64,000 nt of DNA, taken from positions 62,001 through 126,000 of the forward strand of contig NZ_JAUCCV010000004.1 in NCBI RefSeq assembly GCF_034675905.1. The letters run 5' to 3'. Source of the DNA: Castellaniella sp034675905 (lineage in GTDB: Bacteria > Pseudomonadota > Gammaproteobacteria > Burkholderiales > Burkholderiaceae_B). Below are positions 36,540-46,170 of this stretch, in pieces. The notes under the pieces are model-generated. The model searched no databases, was not told the origin of the DNA, and saw only the letters and a program-made list of their open reading frames with translations. The position numbers were made by a program, and so were the translations under genes. Each line of letters begins with the position of its first letter. Positions within the stretch are counted from its first letter, which is position 1.

Positions 36540-37379
36540 GTGGCCGTGCAAGCACCCGTTTTCCTGAAATCCCTGCCGTCCCTCGCCCGCTTGGCGCTCG
36601 CCGGACTCTGCCTGGCGTTCCTTGCAGGCTGCGCTTCCACCTCGGGCAAGGTCGATCCGACCGCCGGCTGGAGCGCCGAACGCCTGTACACCCAGGCCCG
36701 CGCCGACATGGGGTCCGGCAACTGGTCCGATGCGCGGAAAAACCTGGAATCCCTAGAGGCCCGCTACCCCTTCGGCCTCTATGCCCAGCAATCCCTGATC
36801 GACCAGGCCTACGTCAACTGGAAGGACGAAGAACCCGACCAGGCCAAGGCCGCCATCGACCGTTTCATGCAACAGTATCCGAACCATCCCGGCACGGACT
36901 ACATGCTGTACCTGAAAGGCATGATCACCTTCACGCCGCCCAGCGCCATCTTGTCGAACATCACCCGCCAGGATCCCAGCGAACGCGATCCCAAGGGCCT
37001 GCGCGAATCCTATGAAGCCTTCAATGAGCTGATCAAGCGCTACCCGGACAGCCGCTACACTCCCGACGCCCGCAAACGCGTGGCCTGGCTGGTCAACACG
37101 ATTGCCGAAAACGAAGTCCACATCGCCCAGTACTACTACGAGCGCGGCGCCTTTGTGGCGGCGGCCAACCGGGCGCAGACCGTGGTCACGGACTTCGAAG
37201 GCGTCCCCATCGTGGAAAAGGCGCTGTACCTGATGATGCTCAGCTATCAAAAACTGGATCTGCCCAGCCTGGCCGACGATGCCAAGCGCGTGCTGGACAA
37301 GAACTTTCCCGATAGCAAATACTACAAGCAAGGCCTGGACGAGCCCAAGAGCTACTGGAACCCGGTCAACTGGCTGTAG
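36540..37379 (+). CDS. bamD: Outer membrane assembly lipoprotein BamD
   Basis: A 279-residue lipoprotein. A signal peptide with lipobox LAGC places the lipidated Cys near residue 31. Five TPR-like repeats follow (ERLYTQARADMGSGNWSDA, YPFGLYAQQSLIDQAYVNW, RYPDSRYTPDARKRVAWL, YYERGAFVAAANRAQTV, EKALYLMMLSYQKLDL). With BamA it inserts beta-barrel proteins. The start is a GTG at 36540 with AAGGA six bases before it; no in-frame ATG fits. Its last 14 bases overlap the end of the convergent helicase gene. Confidence 0.94.
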   Translation: MAVQAPVFLKSLPSLARLALAGLCLAFLAGCASTSGKVDPTAGWSAERLYTQARADMGSGNWSDARKNLESLEARYPFGLYAQQSLIDQAYVNWKDEEPDQAKAAIDRFMQQYPNHPGTDYMLYLKGMITFTPPSAILSNITRQDPSERDPKGLRESYEAFNELIKRYPDSRYTPDARKRVAWLVNTIAENEVHIAQYYYERGAFVAAANRAQTVVTDFEGVPIVEKALYLMMLSYQKLDLPSLADDAKRVLDKNFPDSKYYKQGLDEPKSYWNPVNWL

Positions 37380-39357
37380 GCTCGGCGCCGTCGGCGGTCG
37401 GCGGATGGGCCAGGAAATCCACCGCCACCGCCGCATCCCGCGTACGGGCAAAAGGCGGCAGCCCCTGCCACAACTGACGTCCATACGGCTTGTCCACCAG
37501 GCGGCCATCCCCCACCATCAAGACCCCCCAATCCTGCTCGGACCGGATCAGACGCCCTGCTCCCTGTTTCAACAGCAGGGCCGCCTGCGGCAGCTGATAT
37601 TCCATGAACGGATTGCCGCCTTCGGCGCGGCAGGCATTCAAACGCGCTTCCAGCACCGGATCGTCGGGCGGCGCAAAGGGCAGCTTGTCGATCGCCACCA
37701 GCGTCAACGCATCGCCCGGCACATCGATGCCTTCCCAGAAACTGGTGCTGCCCACCAGCACGGCATTGCCTGCGGACCGAAAACGTTCCAGCAAGACGCC
37801 TCGCGAGGCCTCGCCCTGACGCATGACGGGCCGGTCCGACGACAGCAGCCCCCGCAGCAGCTGGTCCGCCACGCGGTCGACGGCCCGCAGCGTCGTGCAC
37901 AGCACCAGCACCCCGCCCGCGCAAGCGTCGACCAGCGGCAGCAGCGCCCGGGCGAAGGCATCGGTAAAACCCGGGTCATTGGGCCAAGGCAGGGTCTGCG
38001 GCACATACAGCAGCCCCTGGGCCGGATAATCAAAGGGCGACACCCAGCTGGCGGTCTGGGCATCCTGCAGCCCCAGCTGGTGCTGGAAATGAGCGAAATT
38101 GCCGCGCACGGACAGGGTGGCCGAGGTCAGCACCCAGGCCTGCTCGGGCCGGCGAAAGCCGGAAAAAATCCGGGCGACCGACAAGGGCGCCCGATGCAGA
38201 CGCACGGAATGGGTACTGTGCTCGATCCAGCGCACTGCCGCCTGCTCCGCGGGTTCCGGCTGCCCTCGCACCGGCTGCGCCCACTGCAGCAGGCGCGCCC
38301 GCAGCGTGCGGGCCGTGCGGGCTGCCGCCGCCAGATCCGGGTGGCGCTCTTCCTGGGTGCCTAAAGCCTCGGCCAGAGTGTCCAGCGCCTGTCCCAATCG
38401 ATCCAGGGCCAGATCAAAGGCCTCGGGCTCGGGAATCTGATCAAAGGTGGCACGCCCGCCCGGCATCCGCCCCACCGGGGCGCTCACCAGCCGCACTTCC
38501 CGAGCCGCGGATTCCAGCGCCTGGCAATGCTCGCTCCAGCGCACGGCTTCGCGCGCCTGCGCCAGACCGGCGGCCTCTGTCTGGCGCGCCAGATCGAGCA
38601 TCTGGTGCAAGGAGACGCTCTGGCCCAGAAAACGGGTGGCGGTCTCGGGCAACTGGTGGGCTTCATCAAAGACCACCAAACGGGTTTCGGGCAGCAGGTC
38701 CGGGATGCCTTCCTCGCGCAGGGCCAGATCCGCCATGAACAGGGCGTGGTTGACGACCACCACATCGGCCTCTTGCGCATGGCGCCGCGCCTTGAGCAAA
38801 AAACAGTCGCGCACAAAGGGACAATCCTGGCCCAGGCAGTTTTCCCGGGTCGACGTGACCCGATTCCAGATATCGGCGGTTTCCGGCACCGCAGGCAAGT
38901 CGGCCTTGTCCCCGGTGCTGCTGACCTGGAGGAACTGGCGGATCTGCCGCAGCTGGGCGATCTCGTCGCGGGACTTCAGGCCGCGGTCGTCCTGCTCCAA
39001 GCGCTCCAGATGGTAATGACACACATAGTTGCTGCGGCCCTTGAGCAGGGCCACGTCCACGGACAAGGCCAAGGCCTGGCGCAAACGCGGGATATCCCGC
39101 CGAAACAACTGATCCTGCAAGGTGCGGGTGCCGGTCGATATCAGGACCTTGTCGCCGGATAAAAAGGCCGGCACCAGATAAGCCCAGGTCTTGCCGGTCC
39201 CCGTCCCCGCCTCGGCGACCAGCACCCCGCCGTCCGCCACGGCATCCTGGATGGCGGCGGCCAGCTCTTGCTGGGCCGTGCGTGGTACATAGCCGGACAG
39301 CTGCCGGGCCAAAGGGCCTTCAGGGCCGAAGACGGCATTCAGATCGTCGCTGGGCAT
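37366..39357 (-). CDS. ATP-dependent DNA helicase, DinG/YoaA (XPD-like) family
   Basis: A 663-residue superfamily 2 helicase. It has Walker A AEAGTGTGKTWAYLVP, motif Ia STGTRTLQDQL and four Fe-S cluster cysteines: one in SNYVCHYHLE and three in ENCLGQDCPFVRDC. The DEAH box is VVFDEAHQLPE, and the last motif is QGAGRLIRSEQDWGVL. Such enzymes unwind R-loops and forked DNA. The start at 39357 is the first ATG before conserved sequence; the frame stays open far upstream only because it is antisense to tex. It is closer to YoaA in length than to E. coli DinG. Confidence 0.92.
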   Translation of the reverse strand: MPSDDLNAVFGPEGPLARQLSGYVPRTAQQELAAAIQDAVADGGVLVAEAGTGTGKTWAYLVPAFLSGDKVLISTGTRTLQDQLFRRDIPRLRQALALSVDVALLKGRSNYVCHYHLERLEQDDRGLKSRDEIAQLRQIRQFLQVSSTGDKADLPAVPETADIWNRVTSTRENCLGQDCPFVRDCFLLKARRHAQEADVVVVNHALFMADLALREEGIPDLLPETRLVVFDEAHQLPETATRFLGQSVSLHQMLDLARQTEAAGLAQAREAVRWSEHCQALESAAREVRLVSAPVGRMPGGRATFDQIPEPEAFDLALDRLGQALDTLAEALGTQEERHPDLAAAARTARTLRARLLQWAQPVRGQPEPAEQAAVRWIEHSTHSVRLHRAPLSVARIFSGFRRPEQAWVLTSATLSVRGNFAHFQHQLGLQDAQTASWVSPFDYPAQGLLYVPQTLPWPNDPGFTDAFARALLPLVDACAGGVLVLCTTLRAVDRVADQLLRGLLSSDRPVMRQGEASRGVLLERFRSAGNAVLVGSTSFWEGIDVPGDALTLVAIDKLPFAPPDDPVLEARLNACRAEGGNPFMEYQLPQAALLLKQGAGRLIRSEQDWGVLMVGDGRLVDKPYGRQLWQGLPPFARTRDAAVAVDFLAHPPTADGAEPTAS

Positions 39358-39465
39358 GGAGAACAAAGACGGGGTGAATCGAGGGATGATACGACAGGCA
39401 TTAACGGAACCGCCGCATGCTATGGCAAAATGCGCCGCTTGAACCTCGTATTTTAGGACGTCTGC

Positions 39466-41829
39466 ATGTCCATCGCCGCATCTCCCCTTTCTTCCCATCA
39501 AGTCGACCCTGCCCGCGTCCTGCGCCTGCTCTGTGCAGAACTGGACGCCCGCCCGGCCCAGATCACCGCCGCCGTGGATCTGCTGGACACCGGGGCGACC
39601 GTGCCCTTCATCGCCCGCTACCGCAAGGAAGCCACGGGCGGGCTGGACGATACGATCCTGCGCCAACTGGAAGTGCGGCTGCTGTACATCCGCGAACTGG
39701 AAGGCCGGCGCATCGCCATCCTGGACTCTATCGCCCAGCAGGGCCGGCTCGACGACGCGCTGCAGACCCAGATCCTGGCGGCCGACAGCAAGCAGCGCCT
39801 GGAAGACCTGTACGCCCCCTATAAACCCAAGCGCCGCACCCGCGCCCAGATCGCCCGCGAAGCCGGGCTGGAACCGCTGGCCGAGACCTTGCTGGCCGAC
39901 CGCACGGCAGACCCCGACGCATCGGCCGCCGCTTACCTGAATGCCGAAGCCGGCTTCGCCGATGCCAAGGCCGTATTGAACGGCGCCCGCGACATCCTGG
40001 CCGAACGCTTTGCCGAGCAGGCCCCGCTGTTGGAAGCCCTGCGCAGCGAACTGTGGCAGACCGGCCTGCTCTACGCCCAGGTCGTCGCTGGCAAGGAAGC
40101 CGAAGGCGAGAAATTCCGCGATTGGTTCGACTTCCACGAAACCCTGCGCACCCTGCCCTCGCATCGCGTGCTGGCCCTGCTGCGAGGCCGCCAACAGGGC
40201 ATGCTGGATCTGCGCCTGGGGCTGGACGCAGCGCGTGAAGCCCTGACGCCGCACCCCTGCGTCACACGCGTGGCCGATCTGCTGGACATCGACGCCCGCT
40301 TTGACGCCCAGGCCACGCCGCGCCAGCACTGGCTGGCGGAAGTGTGCCGCTGGACCTGGCGGGTGAAACTGTTGACCGCCTTTGAAACCGAATTGATCGG
40401 CCGACTGCGCGAAGCCGCCGAAGCCGAAGCCATCCGGGTGTTCGCCGCCAACCTGAAGGATCTGCTGCTGGCCGCCCCCGCCGGCCCCAAGGCCGTGCTG
40501 GGCCTGGATCCCGGCATCCGTACCGGGGTCAAGGTCGCCGCGATTGACGCCACCGGCAAACTGCTGGACACCGCCACCATCTACCCCTTTGAGCCGCGCC
40601 GCGACGTGGAAGGCAGTCTGCGTACCCTGGCCGCCCTGGTGCAACGTCACCAGATCCCGCTGATCGCCATCGGCAACGGCACGGCCTCGCGGGAAACCGA
40701 ACGCCTGGCCGCCGCCCTGCGCGAACGCCATCCCGAATTGATCTTCGAGCGGGTCGTCGTCTCCGAGGCTGGCGCCTCCGTCTATTCGGCATCCGAACTG
40801 GCCGCCAATGAATTCCCCGAGCTGGACGTGAGCCTGCGCGGGGCGGTGTCCATCGCCCGCCGCCTGCAGGACCCGCTGGCCGAGCTGGTCAAGATCGAAC
40901 CCAAGGCCATCGGCGTGGGGCAATACCAGCACGATGTCAACCAACGCGAACTGGCCCATTCACTGAATGCCGTGGTCGAGGACTGCGTCAACGCCGTCGG
41001 CGTGGATGTGAACACGGCCTCGGCTCCGCTGCTGACCCGGGTGTCCGGCCTGAACGCCAGCCTGGCCCGCAACATCGTGCAGTGGCGCGAGGCGAATGGG
41101 GCGTTTCCCAATCGCCAGGCCCTGCGCGACGTGCCGCGCTTCGGCGACAAGGCTTTCGAGCAGGCAGCCGGATTCCTGCGCGTACCCGGCTCGGACAATC
41201 CGCTGGACGCCTCCGCCGTCCACCCCGAGGCCTACCCCGTCGTCGAACAGATCGTGCTGAAAGCCGGGCGTCCGGCCGCTGAGCTGATGGGTCAGGCGCA
41301 AGCGCTCAAAGGCCTGTCGCCGACAGATTTCACCAGCGAACGATTCGGCCTGCCCACGGTGCGCGATATCTTTGCGGAACTGGAGAAACCGGGACGCGAT
41401 CCGCGCCCTGAATTCAAGACGGCGCAATTCAAGGAAGGCATCCACGACATCAAGGATCTGGTCGCCGGCATGACGCTGGAGGGCGTCGTCAGCAATGTGG
41501 CCAATTTCGGCGCCTTCGTGGACATCGGCGTGCACCAGGACGGTCTGGTGCATGTCTCGGCGCTGGCGGATAAATTCGTCAAAGATCCCCGCGACGTGGT
41601 GCGCGTGGGTCAGACCGTACAGGTGCGCGTGCTGGAGGTCGACGTCGCCCGCAAGCGGATCGCGTTGACGATGCGCAAGGACGATCCTGAACCGCGCCAT
41701 GTCAGCCCAGGCGCTGATGCCGGCATGGGCCGCCGCGGCGGCCAGCGCAGCGGCAGGCCCGAACGGCCGGCTGCTTCACCGCAAGGCGCCATGGCCGACG
41801 CCTTTGCACGGCTACAGCAAAAACGCTGA
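39466..41829 (+). CDS. tex: Tex family RNA-binding transcription accessory protein
   Basis: A 787-residue protein with the full Tex layout: N-terminal helical domain with LDTGATVPFIARYRKEATGGLDD, a YqgF/RNase H-like domain (VLGLDPGIRTGVKVAAID), helix-hairpin-helix repeats (LNAVVEDCVNAVGVDVNTAS; ALRDVPRFGDKAFEQAAGFL) and a C-terminal S1 domain (LEGVVSNVANFGAFVDIGV). It binds nucleic acid and, in Bordetella pertussis, is essential and affects toxin-gene transcription. AGGA lies eight bases before the ATG. It is divergent from the helicase, with a 108-base gap. Confidence 0.95.
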   Translation: MSIAASPLSSHQVDPARVLRLLCAELDARPAQITAAVDLLDTGATVPFIARYRKEATGGLDDTILRQLEVRLLYIRELEGRRIAILDSIAQQGRLDDALQTQILAADSKQRLEDLYAPYKPKRRTRAQIAREAGLEPLAETLLADRTADPDASAAAYLNAEAGFADAKAVLNGARDILAERFAEQAPLLEALRSELWQTGLLYAQVVAGKEAEGEKFRDWFDFHETLRTLPSHRVLALLRGRQQGMLDLRLGLDAAREALTPHPCVTRVADLLDIDARFDAQATPRQHWLAEVCRWTWRVKLLTAFETELIGRLREAAEAEAIRVFAANLKDLLLAAPAGPKAVLGLDPGIRTGVKVAAIDATGKLLDTATIYPFEPRRDVEGSLRTLAALVQRHQIPLIAIGNGTASRETERLAAALRERHPELIFERVVVSEAGASVYSASELAANEFPELDVSLRGAVSIARRLQDPLAELVKIEPKAIGVGQYQHDVNQRELAHSLNAVVEDCVNAVGVDVNTASAPLLTRVSGLNASLARNIVQWREANGAFPNRQALRDVPRFGDKAFEQAAGFLRVPGSDNPLDASAVHPEAYPVVEQIVLKAGRPAAELMGQAQALKGLSPTDFTSERFGLPTVRDIFAELEKPGRDPRPEFKTAQFKEGIHDIKDLVAGMTLEGVVSNVANFGAFVDIGVHQDGLVHVSALADKFVKDPRDVVRVGQTVQVRVLEVDVARKRIALTMRKDDPEPRHVSPGADAGMGRRGGQRSGRPERPAASPQGAMADAFARLQQKR

Positions 41830-41890
41830 GTAGACCGCCCCTCCCGGCGGCGGCCACCCGCGCCTCCGCTGGGTGCTGCCCTGCCATTGA

Positions 41891-41927
41891 ATAGTCAATA
41901 TCTATTACATAATAAGTAACAATCAAT
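41891..41927. promoter_or_regulatory. OxyR-binding-like site upstream of the catalase gene
   Basis: ATAGTCAATATCTAT (41891-41905) matches the OxyR half ATAGnTnnnAnCTAT at nine of ten defined positions. A weaker second half begins exactly 22 bases later at 41913 (about six of ten), as expected for a tetramer site. It lies about 100 bases before the catalase ATG, in an AT-rich stretch unlike the surrounding DNA. Peroxide-induced expression of the catalase is inferred. Confidence 0.6.
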
Positions 41928-42029
41928 TTTATTAAATGTCCGGTTTTCTTTAGACTATGCACTGAACTGCAGGACACCTTACGGTAGCCCGCTCTCTCCT
42001 CTCATCAGGTTCATTTCAGGAGCAGAATC

Positions 42030-43466
42030 ATGAAGAAGCTGACCACCGCCGCAGGCGCCCCCGTCGTCGACAATCAAAACATCCAGACCGCCGGCCCCAA
42101 AGGGCCTGCCCTGCTTCAGGATGTCTGGCTGCTGGAAAAGCTGGCCCACTTCGACCGCGAAGTCATTCCCGAGCGCCGCATGCATGCCAAGGGCGCAGGC
42201 GCCTATGGCACCTTCACCGTCACCCACGACATCACGCGCCATACCCGCGCCGCCCTCTTCTCCGAGATCGGCAAGCAGACGCCGGTCTTCATGCGGTTCT
42301 CGACCGTTGCCGGCGAACGCGGCGCGGCAGATGCCGAGCGCGACATCCGCGGCGTGGCGATGAAGTTCTATACCGAACAAGGCAACTGGGATCTGGTGGG
42401 CAACAACACGCCCGTCTTCTTCTTTCGCGATCCGCTGAAATTCCCGGACCTGAACCACGCAGTCAAGCGGGATCCGGGCACCGGGCTGCGCAGCGCCCAG
42501 AACAATTGGGAATTCTGGACGGGCCTGCCTGAGGCTCTGCACCAGATCACCATCGTCATGAGCGACCGGGGTATTCCATCCGACTACCGCCACATGCACC
42601 TGTTCGGCAGCCATACGTTCAGTTTCATCAACGCCGAGCAAGAGCGCTTCTGGGTGAAATTCCACTTCCAGTCCCAGCAAGGCATCCGCAATCTGAGCGA
42701 CGCCCAAGCTGCCGAACTGATCGGCCGCGATCGGGAAAGCTCGCAGCGCGACCTGCACGAGAGCATCGCCCGGGGGGATTTCCCGCGTTGGACGCTGTCG
42801 GTACAGATCATGCCGGAGAAGGATGCCGGCAGCTACCACCTGAATCCGTTCGATCTGACCAAAGTCTGGCCGCACGGCGACTACCCGCTGATCGAAGTCG
42901 GCGTGCTGGAACTGAACCGCAACCCCGAGAACTTCTTCGCCGAAGTCGAACAAGCGGCGTTTACCCCCGCCAACGTGGTGCCCGGCATTGGTTTTTCTCC
43001 CGACCGCATGCTGCAAGCCCGCCTGTTTTCCTACGGCGACGCACAGCGCTACCGCCTGGGTGTGAATCATCACCAGATTCCGGTCAACGCCCCGCGCTGC
43101 CCCTTCCACAGTTTCCACCGGGACGGGGCCATGCGAGTCGACGGCAATCATGGCGGGCTGACCGGCAACCAGCCCAACAAGGCAGGAGAATGGGCTGAAC
43201 AGTCTGAGTTCCGCGAGCCGCCGCTCAGCCTGGAAGGCGCAGCGGACCACTGGAACCACCGCGAAGATCCGGATTATTTTTCCCAGCCCGGCAATCTGTT
43301 CCGCCTGATGTCACCCGAACAGCAACAGGCGCTGTTCGACAACACAGCCCGCGCCATCGCCGGCGTCAGCGCCGACGTGCAGGCGCGGCATGTCGAGCAC
43401 TGCACCCAGGCGGACCCGGCCTACGGCGCCGGGGTTGCGGCGGCGATCCGCGCCCTGCAGGGCTAA
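42030..43466 (+). CDS. katA: Monofunctional haem catalase (clade 3)
   Basis: A 478-residue catalase that breaks down hydrogen peroxide. Catalytic His52 is in RRMHAKGAGAYG, the catalytic Asn in VGNNTPVFFFRD and the proximal haem tyrosine in RLFSYGDAQRYRLG. The small-subunit length and lack of a C-terminal flavodoxin-like domain put it in clade 3. No signal peptide is seen, so it is cytoplasmic. AGGAG lies seven bases before the ATG, and an OxyR-like site lies upstream. The symbol katA is by convention for this clade. Confidence 0.95.
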   Translation: MKKLTTAAGAPVVDNQNIQTAGPKGPALLQDVWLLEKLAHFDREVIPERRMHAKGAGAYGTFTVTHDITRHTRAALFSEIGKQTPVFMRFSTVAGERGAADAERDIRGVAMKFYTEQGNWDLVGNNTPVFFFRDPLKFPDLNHAVKRDPGTGLRSAQNNWEFWTGLPEALHQITIVMSDRGIPSDYRHMHLFGSHTFSFINAEQERFWVKFHFQSQQGIRNLSDAQAAELIGRDRESSQRDLHESIARGDFPRWTLSVQIMPEKDAGSYHLNPFDLTKVWPHGDYPLIEVGVLELNRNPENFFAEVEQAAFTPANVVPGIGFSPDRMLQARLFSYGDAQRYRLGVNHHQIPVNAPRCPFHSFHRDGAMRVDGNHGGLTGNQPNKAGEWAEQSEFREPPLSLEGAADHWNHREDPDYFSQPGNLFRLMSPEQQQALFDNTARAIAGVSADVQARHVEHCTQADPAYGAGVAAAIRALQG

Positions 43467-43475
43467 TTCGGTAAA

Positions 43476-43525
43476 GCCACGGGGTTGACGCTCCGTGGCG
43501 ATGCGGCGGCGCCAAACGCCGCCGC
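43476..43525. terminator. Two hairpins between convergent katA and CoA-transferase genes
   Basis: GCCACGG/CCGTGGC (43476-43482 with 43493-43499) and a perfect nine-base pair GCGGCGGCG/CGCCGCCGC (43503-43511 with 43517-43525) follow the katA stop. Neither has a T-run, so the termination mechanism is uncertain, but their place between convergent genes suits a shared 3' end. Confidence 0.5.
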
Positions 43526-43536
43526 ACCGGAAACGG

Positions 43537-44853
43537 CTAAATGGCGCTTTGGCCGCGCAGGGCTTCGATTGCCTGCGCATCCAGACCCAGCACCTCTGCC
43601 AGAACCTGCGCCGTGTGCTCACCCAGAGCGGGCGGCGGCAATCGATAATCCACCGGCGTCTGCGATAAGCGGATCGGGCTGGCCACCAAAGGCACGACCC
43701 CGGCCTCCGGGTGCGGCATCTCGATGCGCAGTCCCCGCGCCACCACCTGAGGGTCCTGGAATACCTGTTGGATCGCATTGATGGGTCCGCAGGGCACGGC
43801 CCGGAATTCCAGCGCCGCGATCCATTGCGCCGTGGTCCGCGCCGTCGTCAGATGACGCAGGATGGGAATCAGCGCCCCCCGGTGTTCCACGCGCGCCCGA
43901 TTGGTGGCAAACCGGGCATCGGCGGCCAGGTCCGGACGACCGGCCTCGTCGCAGAAACGCGCAAACTGGCCGTCATTGCCAATCGCCAGGATCATGTAGC
44001 CATCCGCCGTCGGGAAATCCTGATAGGGCACGATGCTGGGATGCGCGTTGCCCAGCCGATCCGGACTGCTGCCAGTCGCCAGATAGTTCATGGCCTGATT
44101 GGCCAGGCACGCCACCTGCACATCCAGCAGCGCCATGTCCACATGCTGGCCCAGGCCGGTGTGTTCGCGGGCGGCCAGGGCCGCCTGGATGGCGTTGGCC
44201 GCATACAGGCCCGTCAGGATGTCGGTCAGCGCCACCCCGACCTTCATGGGACCGCCGCCCGGCTCGTTGTCGGGGCGACCGGTCACGCTCATCAAGCCCC
44301 CCAGCCCCTGGACCAGGAAGTCGTAACCTGCACGGGCGGCATACGGACCCGTCTGCCCGAATCCCGTGATGGAGCAATACACCAGGCGCGGGTTGATGGC
44401 CTTCAGGCTGTCATAATCCAGACCGTAACGGGCCAGCCCGCCCGCCTTGAAATTTTCCACCAGCACGTCTGACCGGCGTACCAGCTGGCGGATCAGATCC
44501 TGACCATCGGGCTTGGCCATATCCACCGTGACAGACCGCTTGTTGCGATTGGCGCACAGGTAATAGGCCGCAATGCGGGATTCCCGCCCCTGCTCGTCAG
44601 GCATCCAGGGCGGACCCCAGCCACGCGTATCGTCTCCGGCTTCAGGCCGCTCGATCTTGATGACATCGGCCCCCAGATCACCCAGGATCTGGGTCGCCCA
44701 GGGACCGGCCAGCACACGCGACAGATCCAGCACCCGGATGTGCGACAAGGCGCCGGCAGGCGCCGCGCGCGCGCCGGCGTCCTGAACGGCGTCAGGCGGC
44801 CTTGCTGCGGCAGACCGATCACCCGCCGCAGGGCTGACTGTCTCTTGCGCCAT
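43537..44853 (-). CDS. CaiB/BaiF family CoA-transferase, probably glutarate CoA-transferase
   Basis: A 438-residue class III CoA-transferase. It shows IRVLDLSRVLAGPWATQILGDLGADVIKIERP, then DTRGWGPPW, the catalytic-aspartate region VQVACLANQAMNYLA preceded by HVDMALLD, and GYMILAIGNDGQFARFCD. These enzymes move CoA between acyl groups without a ping-pong intermediate in free form. It lies 11 bases after a glutaryl-CoA dehydrogenase gene, which points to succinyl-CoA:glutarate CoA-transferase (GcdG/SUGCT-like). AGAGG lies seven bases before its start. Substrate is inferred from context. Confidence 0.85.
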   Translation of the reverse strand: MAQETVSPAAGDRSAAARPPDAVQDAGARAAPAGALSHIRVLDLSRVLAGPWATQILGDLGADVIKIERPEAGDDTRGWGPPWMPDEQGRESRIAAYYLCANRNKRSVTVDMAKPDGQDLIRQLVRRSDVLVENFKAGGLARYGLDYDSLKAINPRLVYCSITGFGQTGPYAARAGYDFLVQGLGGLMSVTGRPDNEPGGGPMKVGVALTDILTGLYAANAIQAALAAREHTGLGQHVDMALLDVQVACLANQAMNYLATGSSPDRLGNAHPSIVPYQDFPTADGYMILAIGNDGQFARFCDEAGRPDLAADARFATNRARVEHRGALIPILRHLTTARTTAQWIAALEFRAVPCGPINAIQQVFQDPQVVARGLRIEMPHPEAGVVPLVASPIRLSQTPVDYRLPPPALGEHTAQVLAEVLGLDAQAIEALRGQSAI

Positions 44854-44864
44854 AGATTTGCCTC

Positions 44865-46052
44865 TCAGTTTGCAAACGCGGCGATGCCGGTAATCGCCCG
44901 GCCCAGAATCAGGGCGTGCACATCATGCGTGCCTTCGTAGGTATTCACCACTTCCAGATTGACCAGATGGCGGGCGATGCAGAACTCGTCGGAAATGCCG
45001 TTGCCGCCCAGCATGTCGCGCGCTGTACGGGCGATATCCAAGGCCTTGCCGCAAGAATTGCGCTTGATGATGGATGTGATTTCGACTGGCGCATCGCCTT
45101 CGTCCTTCAGGCGACCGACGCGCAGCACGGCCTGCAGGCCCAGCGTGATTTCGGTCAGCATGTCGGCCAGTTTTTTCTGGATCAATTGATTGGCCGCCAA
45201 CGGCCGGCCGAACTGCTTGCGATCCAATACATACTGGCGGGCGGTTTCGTAGCAGGCCTCGGCGGCGCCCAGCGCGCCCCAGGCAATGCCGTAGCGGGCG
45301 GAATTCAGGCAGGTAAAGGGGCCTTTCAGACCGCGCACATCCGGGAAAATATTGTCGTCCGGGACGAAGACCTCGTCCATCACGATTTCGCCGGTGATCG
45401 AAGCCCGCAGGCCGACCTTGCCGTGAATCGCGGGCGCCGACAGGCCTTTCCAGCCCTTTTCCAGAATGAAACCGCGAATGTCGCCGGCCCCGTCCTTGGC
45501 CCAGACCACGAACACATCGGCGATCGGGCTGTTGGTGATCCAGGTCTTGGCGCCGCTCAAGCTATAGCCGCCCGGCACCTTTTTGGCGCGCGTCACCATG
45601 GACCCCGGATCCGATCCGTGATCCGGCTCGGTCAGTCCGAAGCAACCGATCCATTCGCCGCTGGCCAGCTTGGGCAGGTATTTTTCCTTTTGGGCCGAGG
45701 TGCCGAAAGCATTGATGGGCACCATGACCAGTGAGCTTTGCACACTCATCATCGAACGGTAGCCGGAATCCACCCGCTCGACCTCGCGGGCGATCAAGCC
45801 GTAGCAGACGTAATTCATGCCGGCGCCGCCGTACTCTTCCGGGATCGTCGCTCCCAGCAGGCCCAGTTCGCCCATCTCGCGAAAAATGGCGGCATCCGTT
45901 TTCTCGTGCCGGAAGGCATCCTGCACGCGCGGCAGCAGGCGATCCTGCGCGTAGGCCCGGGCCGCGTCACGCACCATGCGTTCCGTATCGGTCAGTTGCT
46001 GGTCCAGCAACAGGGGATCAAGCCATTGGAACTGAGGGCGGGACGAAGACAT
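44865..46052 (-). CDS. gcdH: Glutaryl-CoA dehydrogenase
   Basis: A 395-residue acyl-CoA dehydrogenase. It starts FQWLDPLLLDQQLTDTERMVRDAARAYAQ, a glutaryl-CoA dehydrogenase hallmark, and has FGLTEPDHGSDPGSM, KTWITNSPIADVFVVWAK and the catalytic Glu near residue 370 in VNTYEGTHDVHAL. The enzyme oxidises and decarboxylates glutaryl-CoA to crotonyl-CoA, passing electrons to ETF. It is the first gene of a two-gene operon with the CoA-transferase and is divergent from a LysR regulator. Confidence 0.93.
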   Translation of the reverse strand: MSSSRPQFQWLDPLLLDQQLTDTERMVRDAARAYAQDRLLPRVQDAFRHEKTDAAIFREMGELGLLGATIPEEYGGAGMNYVCYGLIAREVERVDSGYRSMMSVQSSLVMVPINAFGTSAQKEKYLPKLASGEWIGCFGLTEPDHGSDPGSMVTRAKKVPGGYSLSGAKTWITNSPIADVFVVWAKDGAGDIRGFILEKGWKGLSAPAIHGKVGLRASITGEIVMDEVFVPDDNIFPDVRGLKGPFTCLNSARYGIAWGALGAAEACYETARQYVLDRKQFGRPLAANQLIQKKLADMLTEITLGLQAVLRVGRLKDEGDAPVEITSIIKRNSCGKALDIARTARDMLGGNGISDEFCIARHLVNLEVVNTYEGTHDVHALILGRAITGIAAFAN

Positions 46053-46083
46053 GCGCGGACTCCTGCAATATCGAAGTGATGAT

Positions 46084-46153
46084 TTTGCATGCTACCGGCA
46101 TGCCTCACACCATGCAAACGATATAAACTGAGCAATCTGTGATTTTTAATCAC
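46084..46153. promoter_or_regulatory. Candidate LysR-type operator region between gcdH and its regulator
   Basis: Two inverted repeats lie in the 118-base divergent gap: TTTGCATG (46084-46091) with CATGCAAA (46111-46118), and GTGATTTTTAATCAC (46139-46153). The second fits the T-N11-A rule for LysR regulators and ends 17 bases before the regulator start, a normal site for autorepression. The first lies nearer gcdH, where an activator could bind. Confidence 0.5.
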
Positions 46154-46170
46154 TCATTAATTATTCCACC

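Noticed and set aside
39358..40959. A 534-codon N-terminal extension of the DinG-type helicase frame
   Set aside because: It runs antisense through tex, and helicase homology starts at the ATG at 39357.
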